A DNA stretch of 64,000 bases from Daejeonella oryzae DSM 19973 (GCF_000422945.1 NZ_KE383964.1:186001-250000); one strand, 5' to 3'; shown: positions 28,460 through 39,000, counted from the stretch's first letter. The notes: generated by a model from the sequence alone, not told the origin. Translations and numbers: made by a program.

Positions 28460-29368
28460 ATGATGATTGCCGAAACCAATTTTTCATCTTCTGACTCAAG
28501 CTACGTTCTGGCTATTGGCGAATCTTTGATCGATGCTGTAAGTGGTGAATTTATCAATGATCTTTCTGAGGCGAAAAGCTTAAACCTGATTGCAGGGGGA
28601 AGCCCCGCAAATTTCTGTCGTTTTTTAGCTTCAAATAATATTCGGTCCAAACTGGTTGCAGCGGTTGGAAAAGATGGGTTGGGCAAAATTCTGTTGGAGG
28701 CAATGGAAAAGGCGGGGGTTTCTACAACGCATATTCAGCAGCTTGAAGGGCATTTCACATCAGTTATTATTGTGGCACGAACTAAAGAAACGCCTGATTT
28801 TTTGCCCTACCGGGACGCAGATAAATATCTTCAGCCTATTGAAGACAAGCTTTTGGAAGATTCTATTTTAGTTCATACAACTGCATTTGCTCTGAGTCAT
28901 GAACCTGCCAGGACTGTAATTCTGGATGCTTTTCATAAGGCATATGCTCTGGGCAAACCTGTTTCTGTCGACTGGAATTATGCAGAAAAAATTTGGGGCG
29001 CTACCAATTCTTCTTCAGAGGTATTTAAAATTCTGGAGACATTTAATCCCATCCTTAAATTCAGTTTGGATGATGCCGAACGCTTTTATAATAAATCACT
29101 TGGTATTGAGGACGCAAAAAATCTATTGTCATCGGTTAATGCTTCCGTAATTTGCTTAACTTGTGGTGCCGAAGGTGTTTGGTACAAATCAGCCGGAAAA
29201 GGATGGGAACATCAGCCGGCAAAGCCCGTTGAAGTAAAAGATGCAACCGGGGCAGGTGATGCATTTTGGTCCGGATTTATATCCGCCTATCTCAATAAAT
29301 TGCCTGTTTTAAATTGCGTTAATAAAGGTATTGAAACAGCAGCAAAAAGGTTAACCGGATTAATTTAA
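28460..29368 (+). CDS. PfkB-family carbohydrate kinase, probable fructokinase
   Basis: This 302-residue ribokinase/PfkB-superfamily kinase is predicted to phosphorylate the fructose released by the preceding glycosidase. The N-terminal sugar-binding region has IGESLIDAVSG and AGGSPANFCRFLA. The C-terminal ATP-binding/catalytic signature is DATGAGDAFWSGF, with the catalytic Asp in GAGDA. The AGGSPAN form and the overall length match bacterial fructokinases (ScrK/CscK type) more closely than ribokinases, but specificity is inferred mainly from the operon. It begins one base after the glycosidase stop, at the first of two tandem ATG codons, showing tight coupling of the three-gene transporter-glycosidase-kinase operon. 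Confidence 0.82.
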   Translation: MMIAETNFSSSDSSYVLAIGESLIDAVSGEFINDLSEAKSLNLIAGGSPANFCRFLASNNIRSKLVAAVGKDGLGKILLEAMEKAGVSTTHIQQLEGHFTSVIIVARTKETPDFLPYRDADKYLQPIEDKLLEDSILVHTTAFALSHEPARTVILDAFHKAYALGKPVSVDWNYAEKIWGATNSSSEVFKILETFNPILKFSLDDAERFYNKSLGIEDAKNLLSSVNASVICLTCGAEGVWYKSAGKGWEHQPAKPVEVKDATGAGDAFWSGFISAYLNKLPVLNCVNKGIETAAKRLTGLI

Positions 29369-29408
29369 ACGTTGGTACACTTAATTACTGCTTAATCCTC
29401 ATTTTCAG

Positions 29409-29438
29409 TTTGATTGAAGTTGGGAAGTGTTATATTTA
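29409..29438 (+). promoter_or_regulatory. Candidate Bacteroidota promoter of the amylase gene
   Basis: TTTG (29409-29412) is followed after 18 nt by TATATTTA (29431-29438), close to the TTTG/TAnnTTTG consensus with one mismatch. It lies 20 nt before the ATG at 29459 and supports that start. Confidence 0.45.
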
Positions 29439-29458
29439 CACTCACCTTCATTCTATCT

Positions 29459-32314
29459 ATGAGAACACGCTTACTATTAATTATCCTGTTTTTAATTACA
29501 TCTTTCCATCTAAAAGCTCAATTAATAACTCTCTCCCCAGATTTCCCTACCGAAACAAGTACCCTGACATTGACATTTGATGCCTCCAAAGGAAGCGGAG
29601 GATTAAATAATTTTACGGGCGATGTGTACATTCATACCGGTGTAATTACGGATAAGAGCACAAGTCCTGCAGATTGGAAATACGTTAAGCATCCCTGGGC
29701 AACTGTTTTTTCGGATATTAAAATGACACCCAAAGGAAATAATTTGTTTGAGATCATCATTACTAATCCCCGTTCTTATTATGCGGTTCCTTCAGGCGAA
29801 AAGATTTTAAAACTGGCGATGGTTTTCAGAAATGCTGATGGAACCAGAGAAGCAAAAAATTCGGATAACAGTGATATTTATGCTTCAGTTTATCCGGAAG
29901 GAGTTTTGGCCGTTAAGTTTAAGTCACCTCAACCCGAGCCAAAATTTAACCCGATTCCTGCTACAATCAGCAAAAAACTTGGTGAAAGTTTAGATGTTAC
30001 TGCAGTTTCATCATCTGCTTCCAATTTAAGTTTAACCTTAAATGATATTCAGTTTGCGTCTGCAAGTTCTTCAACCACTATTAATGGCAATGTCATGATC
30101 AGCACTACAGGTAAACAGGTTATCAAAATAACCGGGAATAACGGCACTTCTGCAGTTACTGATTCGTTTTCTTTTGTTGTTAATTCTGCAGTTCAAAATG
30201 CAGAACTTCCTGCAGGGGCAAAAGATGGAGTAACTTATCTTAATAACGGTACTTCGGTTCTGTTTAATTTGCTTGCACCATTAAAAAGCAATGTTTATGT
30301 AATAGGAGATTTTAATAACTGGCAGCCAAGTCCTGAAGGTTTTATGAAAAATACACCCGATGGAAAAAGATGGTGGGTACAAATTGATAACCTCACTGCC
30401 GGAACAGAATACGCCTATCAATTTCTGGTTGATGGAAATTTACGCATTGCAGATCCTTATTGCGAAAAAATACTGGATCCCAATAATGATCAGTACATCA
30501 GTAATTATCCTGCTTTGAAAGCCTATCCAAGCGGAAAAACAACCGGAATCGTAAGTGTTTTGCAGAGCAATTCCACTCCTTATTCCTGGAATATCAACAA
30601 TTTTTCAAGACCTAAAAAAACAGATCTGGTAATTTATGAATTGCACCTTCGTGATTTTTTAGCCGCTCATAATTATCAAACTCTAATCGATACATTGGGA
30701 TATCTTCAGAATTTGGGAATTAATGCCATCGAGATGATGCCCGTAAATGAGTTTGAAGGAAATGAAAGCTGGGGTTATAATCCTTCTTTTTATTTTGCTC
30801 CTGATAAATATTATGGTCCCAAAAATGAATTGAAGGCTTTTATTGATGAGGCTCACAAACGCGGAATGTCTGTAATTCTGGATATGGTTTTAAATCACTC
30901 TTTCGGACAATCGCCCATGGTGGAGTTGTATTTTGATAATGCAACAGGCAAACCCTCATTAAATAGTCCCTGGTTTAATCGTGATGCCACGCATCCGTTT
31001 AATGTAGGCTATGATTTTAATCACGAAAGCGCAGAAACCAAATACTTCTCTAAAAAAGTGATGGAATTCTGGCTTAAAGAGTATAAAATTGACGGTTACC
31101 GTTTCGATCTTTCCAAGGGTTTTACACAAAAGAATAATCCAAATAATGTAGGCGCCTGGGGTAATTTTGACCAGAGCCGTATTGATATATGGAAAGATTA
31201 TTATGATTTTATCACTTCTGTGGATGCCGGAGCACTGGTTATCCTGGAGCATTTTGCCGATAATTCTGAAGAAAAAGTTTTATCAGATTATGGTATGATG
31301 CTGTGGGGAAACATGAACCATAGCTATAATGAAGCTTCCATGGGATATCTCCCGGAATCTAATTTCTCGGGAGGTATTTACAGCGAAAGGGGATGGACTA
31401 AACCAAACCTGATCACCTATATGGAAAGTCATGATGAGGAGCGGTTGATGTTCAAGAATATTCAGTTTGGAAATAGCTCTGCAAATTATTCAGTGAAAGA
31501 TCCGGCTACGGCTTTAAAACGCCAGGAATTGGTAGCTGCATTCTTTTTAACTCTGCCCGGCCCTAAAATGATCTGGCAATTTGGCGAAAGGGGATATGAT
31601 CTGTCTATTAATTATCCTTCGGGAACGAGTAATGACCGGTTATCCAACAAGCCTCCACGCTGGGAATATATGAATGAGCCAAACAGAAAGCAGTTGTACA
31701 ATGTATATTCCAAACTTATTAAACTTCGTACAGCGCATGATGCGTTTGAGAATACCAATTTTACGTATTCACTTGCCGGTGGAATAAAAACAATTCATTT
31801 AAACGATGCGGCAGTAAATATTACCATTGTAGGAAATTTTGATGTAACGCCGCAGACTTCTGTAGTTAACTTTTCTAATACCGGAAAATGGTATGATTAT
31901 TTAACACAAGACAGTATAAATGTAACCAATACCGCTTTTAGTATGAGTATGCAGCCCGGCGAATACCATGTATATACATCTAAAAATTTAAATGCATCTA
32001 ACGGTTTACCGGTTGTTGATTCTGAACCTGATGTTAATAAGGAGGGAGATTATTTCTTTAATTTCCCAAATCCGGTAAATGATGAAACAACAATTGCTTA
32101 TAAATTACTGAAATCTTCGCAGGTAACTATCAAGCTGTATAATTTCATGGGGAAAGAAGTTCAAACATTGCTTGATTCTAAACAGCAGTCAGAAGGAGAA
32201 CATCAACTTAAATGGAATTTAAATAATGGCTCAAAAATTACAACAGGAGTGTATTTTCTGAAGCTGCAGTCTGATAATCAAACCAGGATACAGAAAATAA
32301 TAGTGAACAACTAA
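29459..32314 (+). CDS. T9SS-exported GH13 alpha-amylase with N-terminal E-set/CBM modules
   Basis: This 951-residue secreted alpha-glucan hydrolase has a signal peptide (RLLLIILFLITSF...KAQ), two N-terminal beta-sandwich modules, the second CBM48-like (VYVIGDFNNWQPSPEG, YAYQFLVDG), then a GH13 barrel. The four conserved regions are present: MVLNHSFG, DGYRFDLSKG (nucleophile D550), VILEHFAD (acid E597) and MESHDEER (D659). The last ~80 residues (FNFPNPVNDETTIAY ... GVYFLKLQSDNQTRIQKIIVNN) form a type A T9SS C-terminal sorting domain, so the enzyme is probably released or attached to the surface by type IX secretion. Start at 29459 rather than the in-frame TTG at 29414, because the signal peptide follows directly. 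Malto-oligosaccharides from this enzyme could feed the divergent SusCDE system. Confidence 0.92.
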   Translation: MRTRLLLIILFLITSFHLKAQLITLSPDFPTETSTLTLTFDASKGSGGLNNFTGDVYIHTGVITDKSTSPADWKYVKHPWATVFSDIKMTPKGNNLFEIIITNPRSYYAVPSGEKILKLAMVFRNADGTREAKNSDNSDIYASVYPEGVLAVKFKSPQPEPKFNPIPATISKKLGESLDVTAVSSSASNLSLTLNDIQFASASSSTTINGNVMISTTGKQVIKITGNNGTSAVTDSFSFVVNSAVQNAELPAGAKDGVTYLNNGTSVLFNLLAPLKSNVYVIGDFNNWQPSPEGFMKNTPDGKRWWVQIDNLTAGTEYAYQFLVDGNLRIADPYCEKILDPNNDQYISNYPALKAYPSGKTTGIVSVLQSNSTPYSWNINNFSRPKKTDLVIYELHLRDFLAAHNYQTLIDTLGYLQNLGINAIEMMPVNEFEGNESWGYNPSFYFAPDKYYGPKNELKAFIDEAHKRGMSVILDMVLNHSFGQSPMVELYFDNATGKPSLNSPWFNRDATHPFNVGYDFNHESAETKYFSKKVMEFWLKEYKIDGYRFDLSKGFTQKNNPNNVGAWGNFDQSRIDIWKDYYDFITSVDAGALVILEHFADNSEEKVLSDYGMMLWGNMNHSYNEASMGYLPESNFSGGIYSERGWTKPNLITYMESHDEERLMFKNIQFGNSSANYSVKDPATALKRQELVAAFFLTLPGPKMIWQFGERGYDLSINYPSGTSNDRLSNKPPRWEYMNEPNRKQLYNVYSKLIKLRTAHDAFENTNFTYSLAGGIKTIHLNDAAVNITIVGNFDVTPQTSVVNFSNTGKWYDYLTQDSINVTNTAFSMSMQPGEYHVYTSKNLNASNGLPVVDSEPDVNKEGDYFFNFPNPVNDETTIAYKLLKSSQVTIKLYNFMGKEVQTLLDSKQQSEGEHQLKWNLNNGSKITTGVYFLKLQSDNQTRIQKIIVNN

Positions 32315-32327
32315 AAACACCAGACAT

Positions 32328-32355
32328 AAAAAAACCTGCAAGCTGCAGGTTTTTT
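32328..32355. terminator. Bidirectional terminator between amylase and BadF-type kinase
   Basis: A 7-bp perfect stem ACCTGCA/TGCAGGT with AGC loop (32334-32350) is flanked by six A on the left and six T on the right, so it works for both convergent genes. Confidence 0.88.
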
Positions 32356-32366
32356 ATGTTTTGAAG

Positions 32367-33221
32367 TTATTTCTTTTTAGTTTCTATATGGTATTTAACC
32401 AGGTCATCTATAGGTGAGCGTATAATTCGTCCCACTTTCATTCCGTAATGATGCGCCAGTTCTTCGAGCACATTTCTGAAATTGTAACCTACAGAACCTA
32501 TACAGTTAAAAGTATATTCCTTGTAGTTGGGATAATGAATCACCAGATTTTCGAAAAAATCAATGAACGAATTTCTTACAATGTTTCTTGAATATTCAAT
32601 ATTAACAGGATTGTCGTAAACAAATTTACTAAAGCTTGCTAAAAACCGGTTTGGAAGAGGTTTGGTATACACGTTATCCAGAATTTCATCATGAGATAGT
32701 TTGTAAGTTTCAAAGAAAACATCTCTAACTTCCGGTGGCATGTATCCACGCAGGTAATCGGCAATCAATTTCTTGCCAATATAGCAGCCGCTTCCTTCAT
32801 CTCCTAAAATGTAAGCTAAAGAATCAATATTCAGCGCCACATCCCTGCCATCATAAATACAGGTGTTAGTGCCTGTTCCCAGGATAGCTGCGAAACCCTT
32901 TTTATGACCCAATAAGGCTCTGGCTGCGGCTAACAGATCATGTCCTACAAATACGTCAGCTTTAGGAAAGTGCATTTCTAAAGCTTTTTTAACAATATTT
33001 GCCTTTTCCTCATTGTGTACACCGGCTCCATAATAGTCAACTTCAGTTACCTTTTCATAGGCAATATCCTGAGGCATCGTTTTTCGTAATGAATCTATTA
33101 TATAATCCGTATCAGAAAAATATGGATTATAGCCTTCTGTATTGAAATAGATCTTTTGGCCTTTCTCATTGATTAAGCACCAATTTGTTTTTGTTGACCC
33201 TCCGTCTGCGATAATTATCAT
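32367..33221 (-). CDS. BadF/BadG-type sugar kinase, N-acetylglucosamine kinase-like
   Basis: This 284-residue ASKHA-fold kinase is predicted to phosphorylate an amino sugar or related hexose in the cytosol. The phosphate-1 motif is IIADGGSTKTNWCLI at the N-terminus, the second nucleotide-binding region is AILGTGTNTCIYDG, and LGDEGSGCYIGKKLI is a family hallmark that includes the catalytic-site loop. The C-terminal FNCIGSVGYNFRNVLEE matches the adenosine motif of GlcNAc kinases. It is flanked by a strong terminator on each side, so it is a single-gene transcript rather than part of the sus operon just upstream. GlcNAc (or glucosamine) kinase is the likely activity; glucose kinase is less likely. 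Confidence 0.8.
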   Translation of the reverse strand: MIIIADGGSTKTNWCLINEKGQKIYFNTEGYNPYFSDTDYIIDSLRKTMPQDIAYEKVTEVDYYGAGVHNEEKANIVKKALEMHFPKADVFVGHDLLAAARALLGHKKGFAAILGTGTNTCIYDGRDVALNIDSLAYILGDEGSGCYIGKKLIADYLRGYMPPEVRDVFFETYKLSHDEILDNVYTKPLPNRFLASFSKFVYDNPVNIEYSRNIVRNSFIDFFENLVIHYPNYKEYTFNCIGSVGYNFRNVLEELAHHYGMKVGRIIRSPIDDLVKYHIETKKK

Positions 33222-33293
33222 AGGTTTTTTTGATAAGAAATCTAAATGTAAGAAAATTACTTATTGTGCAATTAACACTTAGAGTTTTTTTAT

Positions 33294-33326
33294 AAAAAAA
33301 ATCCCGCTTCCTGGGAAGCGGGATTT
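33294..33326 (-). terminator. Rho-independent terminator of the susCDE operon
   Basis: A 10-bp stem (33301-33310 with 33315-33324) and 4-nt loop is followed, on the minus strand, by a run of eight T residues (33301 down to 33294). It lies 21 bp after the susE stop and isolates the kinase gene. Confidence 0.88.
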
Positions 33327-33347
33327 AAATACAGAGTTAAATTTAGA

Positions 33348-34379
33348 TTAAATTTTAGTCTTTTTGTATGTATTGTTCACCAGATTCAGCTCGAAAGTAT
33401 ACGTTCCAGCCGAAGTGATTTTGATGTTGTCTCCACCGCCTTCAAGAGAACCGTTATCTCCGTTATCTCCGAAATTATTACTCCAGTCGTTGTTAAGTCT
33501 GAATTTAAATTCACCAACCATCATTTCTGCAGTAACTGTCCAAAGCATTTTGCTATTGTCATACTTCATCACAATATCTTTACCGCCACCCCAGTCGCTT
33601 CCCACCGGAGCATTTCCAATTAATCCCCATGAAAAAGGTATGAATTCTAAAGTATTGTCATTTAAGTTAGCAACCAGTTTGTAATTTCCTGTTCCGGGAG
33701 CAGCCAGGTTTCCGCCACCTACTGAAATGGTTCCCGCTGATGCGCCCGTTCCATATTCTGGTGTTCCCCAGTCTCTTTTGGTCAGGATCTTAAATTCTGT
33801 ATTTCCGGGAGTGAAATTGATAACGCCTTCATAAATTCCATTACTGGTTGCAGATATTAAACTTTCTGCAGAGGAAGGAGTCCAGCCCTGGTAAGCTCCT
33901 GGTACATAAAGAAAAGAAATTAAAGCATAAGGAGTAACTTTAATAGCAGCTGCATTTGAGAATACAGGTGCAATGTTTGCAGAAATTGAAGATTTAATAC
34001 GGGCTTCGATATCAGCTGTAGCTTCGGGTGCTAAGTTCATACTTAACAACAAAGCGTTGAAATCAATTACAGTGAAGCTTTTCGTAAGAGCATTCGCATC
34101 CATATCAAATTCCTTTGCGTTAGCAAAGTTAGTTCCTTTAACCCCAAGCTGCAGGGTAGAGGTAACCGCAGCATCATATCCGTAATCGGGAGCTGTGATT
34201 GTAAAAGTAATAGCTGTATTTGCAGCATTAGCTTTGGTCAAAACTAAATTAGAGGAGGAGGCTGTAAGCACGGCTGCTTTACCGTCAGCTGCAATTACTC
34301 TTACCTCGTCTTTTTTACAAGACCAGATCAGCATGGACATAATACTGAGTAAGAAAAATTTGTTAAACAACGCTTTCAT
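33348..34379 (-). CDS. susE: SusE/SusF-like starch-binding lipoprotein
   Basis: This 343-residue surface lipoprotein has a signal peptide and lipobox MLIWSC. The N-terminal ~130 residues form the SusE-type Ig-like domain (LTLTKANAANTAITFTITAPDYGYDAAV region; key part TITAPDYGY). It is followed by two tandem CBM-like repeats: one around VPGAYQGWTP ... FKILTKRDWGTPEYG and one around WGLIGNAPVGSDWGGGKD ... FKFRLNNDWSNNFG. Paired Trp residues in these repeats are typical of malto-oligosaccharide binding in SusE and SusF. It is the last gene of the minus-strand susC-susD-susE operon, 67 bp after susD, with a hairpin between them and a strong terminator behind. It probably helps capture alpha-glucan for the SusCD importer. 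Confidence 0.88.
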   Translation of the reverse strand: MKALFNKFFLLSIMSMLIWSCKKDEVRVIAADGKAAVLTASSSNLVLTKANAANTAITFTITAPDYGYDAAVTSTLQLGVKGTNFANAKEFDMDANALTKSFTVIDFNALLLSMNLAPEATADIEARIKSSISANIAPVFSNAAAIKVTPYALISFLYVPGAYQGWTPSSAESLISATSNGIYEGVINFTPGNTEFKILTKRDWGTPEYGTGASAGTISVGGGNLAAPGTGNYKLVANLNDNTLEFIPFSWGLIGNAPVGSDWGGGKDIVMKYDNSKMLWTVTAEMMVGEFKFRLNNDWSNNFGDNGDNGSLEGGGDNIKITSAGTYTFELNLVNNTYKKTKI

Positions 34380-34416
34380 ATAAAAAGGGTTAGGGTTAAT
34401 TATTTAATTTAATAAA

Positions 34417-34437
34417 GGCGGAATGTCGAGTTCCGCC
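34417..34437 (-). terminator. Intercistronic hairpin between susD and susE (attenuator-like)
   Basis: A 7-bp perfect stem GGCGGAA/TTCCGCC with 7-nt loop is followed on the minus strand by TTTATTAAATT. It is too weak for full termination and may reduce susE output or stabilise susCD mRNA. Confidence 0.5.
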
Positions 34438-34446
34438 AATTGTATG

Positions 34447-36033
34447 TTAATAACCTGAATTTTGAATTAAGTTTGGATTGGCAGTCACATCTGCAGATGG
34501 TAATGGGAAAATGTTTTTAAACGATTCCACCGATTTACCTGCTTTAACACCACCTTTCCATGGCCATAAATATCCGGCTGTTGTAAACCTGTCGTATCTG
34601 ATTAAATCAGTTCTTCTGTGTCCTTCCCAGTATAACTCACGTGCTCTCTCATCTAAAATCACATCAAGGTTAATAGAACTTACGTTTCCTGAAGTATTTC
34701 CATATGCTCTGGCTCTTAATGTATTTACATACGTTAAAGCAGTTGCCGCATTTCCTGAGCCACCTCTTAAAGTTGCTTCGGCATAGATCAGGTACATTTC
34801 AGCAAGTCTGAATAATGGAATGTCTGCATCTACGAAAGTTGCGTTAGCACCAGCAGCACCTGCTCTGTTTTTATTTTGGTATTTGGTAATAGCGTAGCCA
34901 TCAGTAAAAGTAGTCAGGCTGGAAATTTCCAATGTCTGTCCGTTTGTATAAAACTGAGCTCTTTTATCTGTAGAACCATCTGCATTAGGGAAAAGATTAA
35001 CCAGTGATTTTGTGGTGCGTAATCCACCCCATCCACCATCAAGGCCATAATCTGATGCGTTCATACTTCCACCTACCGAAGCATGTGCAAGGAATGTTGT
35101 TCCTCCGTATAATTGTGTTTTAGCTCCATCATAATTAATCGTCATGATAGACTCTGTATTATTAACATTGTTATCGTTCAGCATCAAGTGACGATAGTTT
35201 GGAATTAAAGAGTAACCTCCGTCAATTACTTTCTTAGAATAAGTAACGGCATCGTTATTTCTTGCTGTTCCGGTATAAACCTGAGCATTTAGATAAATTC
35301 TGGCCAATAAAGCCTGAGCTGCAAACTTGTTAACGCGACCGTAATAATCTGCGGTTTTGGTGGTCGGTAATACCGTTTCGATATCCTTTAACTCAGATTC
35401 AACGTATGCGAATAAATCTGCACGGGATATTTGTTTTGGAAGCGGACCGCCAACCAGATCATTTTCTGTTATGAAAGGAGGATTTCCGAACATATCCATC
35501 AATACCCAATATTGAAAAGCTCTTAAGAACCGTACTTCAGCACGGTATTTCCGAATTTCATCTGCTTCAGTTCCGCTGATGGATCTCTGACTTAATTTCT
35601 CATCGGTAGATTGTCTTAAAAACTCATTTACCAACGTGATCTGGTACATGCTTTTGAAATATAAACCTTTTAAAAACGGATTGTCAGAAGTCCAGTTCAT
35701 GTTATGAAAATCCTGAACACCAGCATCACCCCAGGCAATTACTGCCTCGTCTGTGCTAAGTTCCTGAGCCTGCCAGTAAGTTCTGAAGAAATCACCGTTG
35801 CTTCCTTCATCTAAACCAACGATATCTGCTGACCCTGCAGGACCGCTGTTTCCGGTTAAAGCAAAGCTTCCGTAAACTTTAGCTAATGATTGTTTGTATC
35901 CTGCGGCATTACTGTAAACCACTTCTGATGTTACATCATTTAGAGGCTGCAGGTCTAAAACCTTTTCGCAGGATGTTAAGGTTATAGCAGCAATGGATAA
36001 TCCTAAGGCTGCCTGATATATGTATTTTTTCAT
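34447..36033 (-). CDS. susD: SusD/RagB-family nutrient-binding lipoprotein
   Basis: This 528-residue SusD homologue has lipobox TLTSC near residue 22. Conserved SusD features are YRAEVRFLRAFQYWVLMDMFGNPPF (key part RFLRAFQYW), NKFAAQALLARIYLNA, the C-terminal IPLFRLAEMYLIYAEA and LDERARELYWEGHRRTDLIRY, and the terminal FPLPSADVTANPNLIQNSGY pattern. It forms the surface lid of the SusC transporter encoded 23 bp upstream. With a SusE-like protein downstream, a LacI regulator upstream and a GH13 amylase next door, the pair most likely imports malto-oligosaccharides. Direct evidence of substrate is not in the sequence. Confidence 0.93.
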   Translation of the reverse strand: MKKYIYQAALGLSIAAITLTSCEKVLDLQPLNDVTSEVVYSNAAGYKQSLAKVYGSFALTGNSGPAGSADIVGLDEGSNGDFFRTYWQAQELSTDEAVIAWGDAGVQDFHNMNWTSDNPFLKGLYFKSMYQITLVNEFLRQSTDEKLSQRSISGTEADEIRKYRAEVRFLRAFQYWVLMDMFGNPPFITENDLVGGPLPKQISRADLFAYVESELKDIETVLPTTKTADYYGRVNKFAAQALLARIYLNAQVYTGTARNNDAVTYSKKVIDGGYSLIPNYRHLMLNDNNVNNTESIMTINYDGAKTQLYGGTTFLAHASVGGSMNASDYGLDGGWGGLRTTKSLVNLFPNADGSTDKRAQFYTNGQTLEISSLTTFTDGYAITKYQNKNRAGAAGANATFVDADIPLFRLAEMYLIYAEATLRGGSGNAATALTYVNTLRARAYGNTSGNVSSINLDVILDERARELYWEGHRRTDLIRYDRFTTAGYLWPWKGGVKAGKSVESFKNIFPLPSADVTANPNLIQNSGY

Positions 36034-36056
36034 ATCTGTTTATCTATGTATTAGAA

Positions 36057-39000
36057 TTAAAAATCAAGATTTAAACCTAAAACAAATGTTCTTGGACGTG
36101 GATAGAAATTGTTGTCTATTCCGCCATTAATTTCCGGATCGATTCCTTTGTATTTGGTGATGGTAAACACATTCTGAGCATTAGCATTTAACCGAAGATT
36201 AGCGCTGTTGTTAAACACTTTTCCAACAGTATAGCCAACATTCAAATTATCCATCTTTAAGAACGAAGCATTTTGAATGTAGTAATCAGATTTGAAATAT
36301 CTTGTTCCAGATCCGGAGAAGTTAGTTTCAAGAATATCGCTTGAACCGTTATTCAAAAAGTTTAACGGATTGAAAATGTTTCTGAAGGTACCTGTGCTTG
36401 AAGCTACGTTATTGTACACGTAGTTGCCAAGGCTGGCACGCATTACAAAACCTGCATTCCATTTTTTGTAGCTTACATTACTGTTAAAGCCTAAGTATAC
36501 TTGTGCATCAGGTCCTTTAAAACGGTACAAATCTTTATCTGTGATTTGACCATCCAGGTTTCTATCTACATACGTATCTTCAATTGGTTTTCCTTCTGCA
36601 TTATAAACCTGCTGATAAACATAGAATGCCGATCTGTTAAAACCAGTACTGTGAATTTGAATATTATTTCCGGTTCCTCCGCTAATTCCACCGTGTGTAA
36701 CACCGATGTAGTTAGGATCTGCAACAGAAGTTAAATTAGTAATGGTGTTTTTGTTGTAAGTAGCGTTAAAACCAACATTCCAGCTAACATCTTTCTTTTG
36801 AATAACTTCTGTGTTGATTAAAAATTCTAAACCTTTATTCTCCATGTTTCCAACATTCGCAATAAACTCATTAATAAAGTTTGTTCCGGCAGGTTGAGTG
36901 ATAACATTTAAAAGATCTTTGGTTTTTTTGAAGTAATAATCTAAGCTACCTGTAACGCGATTCTTTGCAAAACCAAAGTCAATACCTGCATTGGCAGTAG
37001 CAGTTTCTTCCCATTTTAAGTTAGGATTGTATGCTGATGGACGGTACATATTGAAAAATGTTCCTCCTAATTGATACTGAGCAGTTGCACCGCTTAATCC
37101 ATAGTTACCAAGGTAAGAATAGTTGTTTATTCCATCCTGCTGACCGGTAATACCGTAACCAACTCTTAATTTTAAGTTTGATATAGTTTTAGAATCTTTA
37201 ATAAAAGCCTCTTCGCTGATGTTCCAGGCTAAAGCAGCTGAAGGAAATACACCCCAGCGATTCTCAGGTGACAAACGTGATGAACCATCCGCACGTACAG
37301 TAGTGGTTAAGATATATTTACTGTTCAAAGAATAAACCATTCTTCCGTAATATGATAATAAACGATTTTGTGGTTTATCAAATGCGAAATTCGGATCTGA
37401 TCCTGGTCTTTTAACACCATCAGTACTGAAATCAGCAAATGCATATTCAGTAGCATAGAAATCCTGAAAAGAAGTACCTGCCATTAAATCAATACGACTT
37501 TTAGCTGATGTTAGATCTTTTGTATAATTTAAATAGAAATCAACCAGCTTGTTGGTTTTTTCCTGAAGATATTCGTTGTTGGTTCCGCTTCTGAAAGTTC
37601 CGTCAGCATCTTTAAATCTCATGTTGTTTGAAGCAGCAGCTTCAGGAACAAAGATAGTTCCAGAGCCTTTGGATACATCATATCCAAGGTTAAGATTTGC
37701 TCTTAAATCTCTTAAGAAAGGAAGAGTATAATCAAACTGGATATTACCAATGCTTCTTTTAACATTACTATTGTCATCTCTTTGCTCTAACAACCCAAGT
37801 GGATTTTTTGGAGATAAACTTCTTAATCCATTAGTTGAAGCAGCATCAAGCCATTCATAGTACCCGCCGTAATTGGCATTTCCTGATTCAACAGGCTGAG
37901 TAGGATCAAAGCTTGCAGCGGCACCGATAGCGCCCTGATCAGCAAAACGGCTGTTGCTTAAACTTCCTTTCAGATTAACATTAACTTTTAGCAAATCATT
38001 AAAGAAACGCGGATTTACGTTTAATGACAATGAAGTTCTTTCAAGGTTTCCGGTTCTTAATACACCATCCTGGTTTAAATAACCAAGTGAAACTCTATAA
38101 GGCAGATTTTTCACCGAACCAATTAAACTTAAGTTATTATCTGTTGAAACTGCCGACTGATAGATTTCATTTTGCCAGTCTGTAGAAGACGTTCCTGCTA
38201 AGGTTTTTAATGCGGGTGTTGCCAGTGGGCTGTTGGTATTGTTAATTAAGGTTGTAAATTCCTCAGCCGATAAAATATCAACTTTATTTCCGGTATTAGC
38301 TACTGATAAGTTGGTATTGAAACTTAATTGTGGTTTACCTGTCTGACCTTTTTTAGTGGTGATAATAATTACACCATTAGATGCTCTTGAACCGTAGATT
38401 GCAGCTGCTGATGCATCCTTTAAAATATTCATTGATTCAATATCATTTGGATTGATCAGAGAAAGTGCATTTGGAGATCCGGAAATACCATTGTTGTCAA
38501 TTGGAACTCCATCAATTACGATTAAAGGATCATTGCTTGCATTTAAAGAGGCTCCGCCACGAATACGGATAGTACTTCCCGCACCGGGCGCACCACCATT
38601 CGAAGTGATCTGAACACCGGCTACTTTACCCATGATTAATTGCTCAGGGGTTGTAATCTGACCTTTTACGAAATCTTTAGTGGTTAAAGTGGCTATTGAA
38701 CCTGTAACATCAGCTTTTCGCTGAGTTCCGTAACCAACAATCACTACTTCATTTAAATTTTCTGAAGAAGGACTTAAAGTGAAATTTACAACCTGGTTAG
38801 TATTGCTGATAGTTACCAGTTTTTCAAAAGGTAAGTATCCGATAAATTTTACTACCAGCGTAGCCGATCCGGTTGGAACATTGTTGAAATTAAAATTTCC
38901 GCTTACATCTGTAGATGTACTGCGGTCAGTTCCTTTCAACGATACGGTAGCACCTGGTAAGGGCTGATTTGTTTCGTCCATCACACGTCCGCTTACACTT

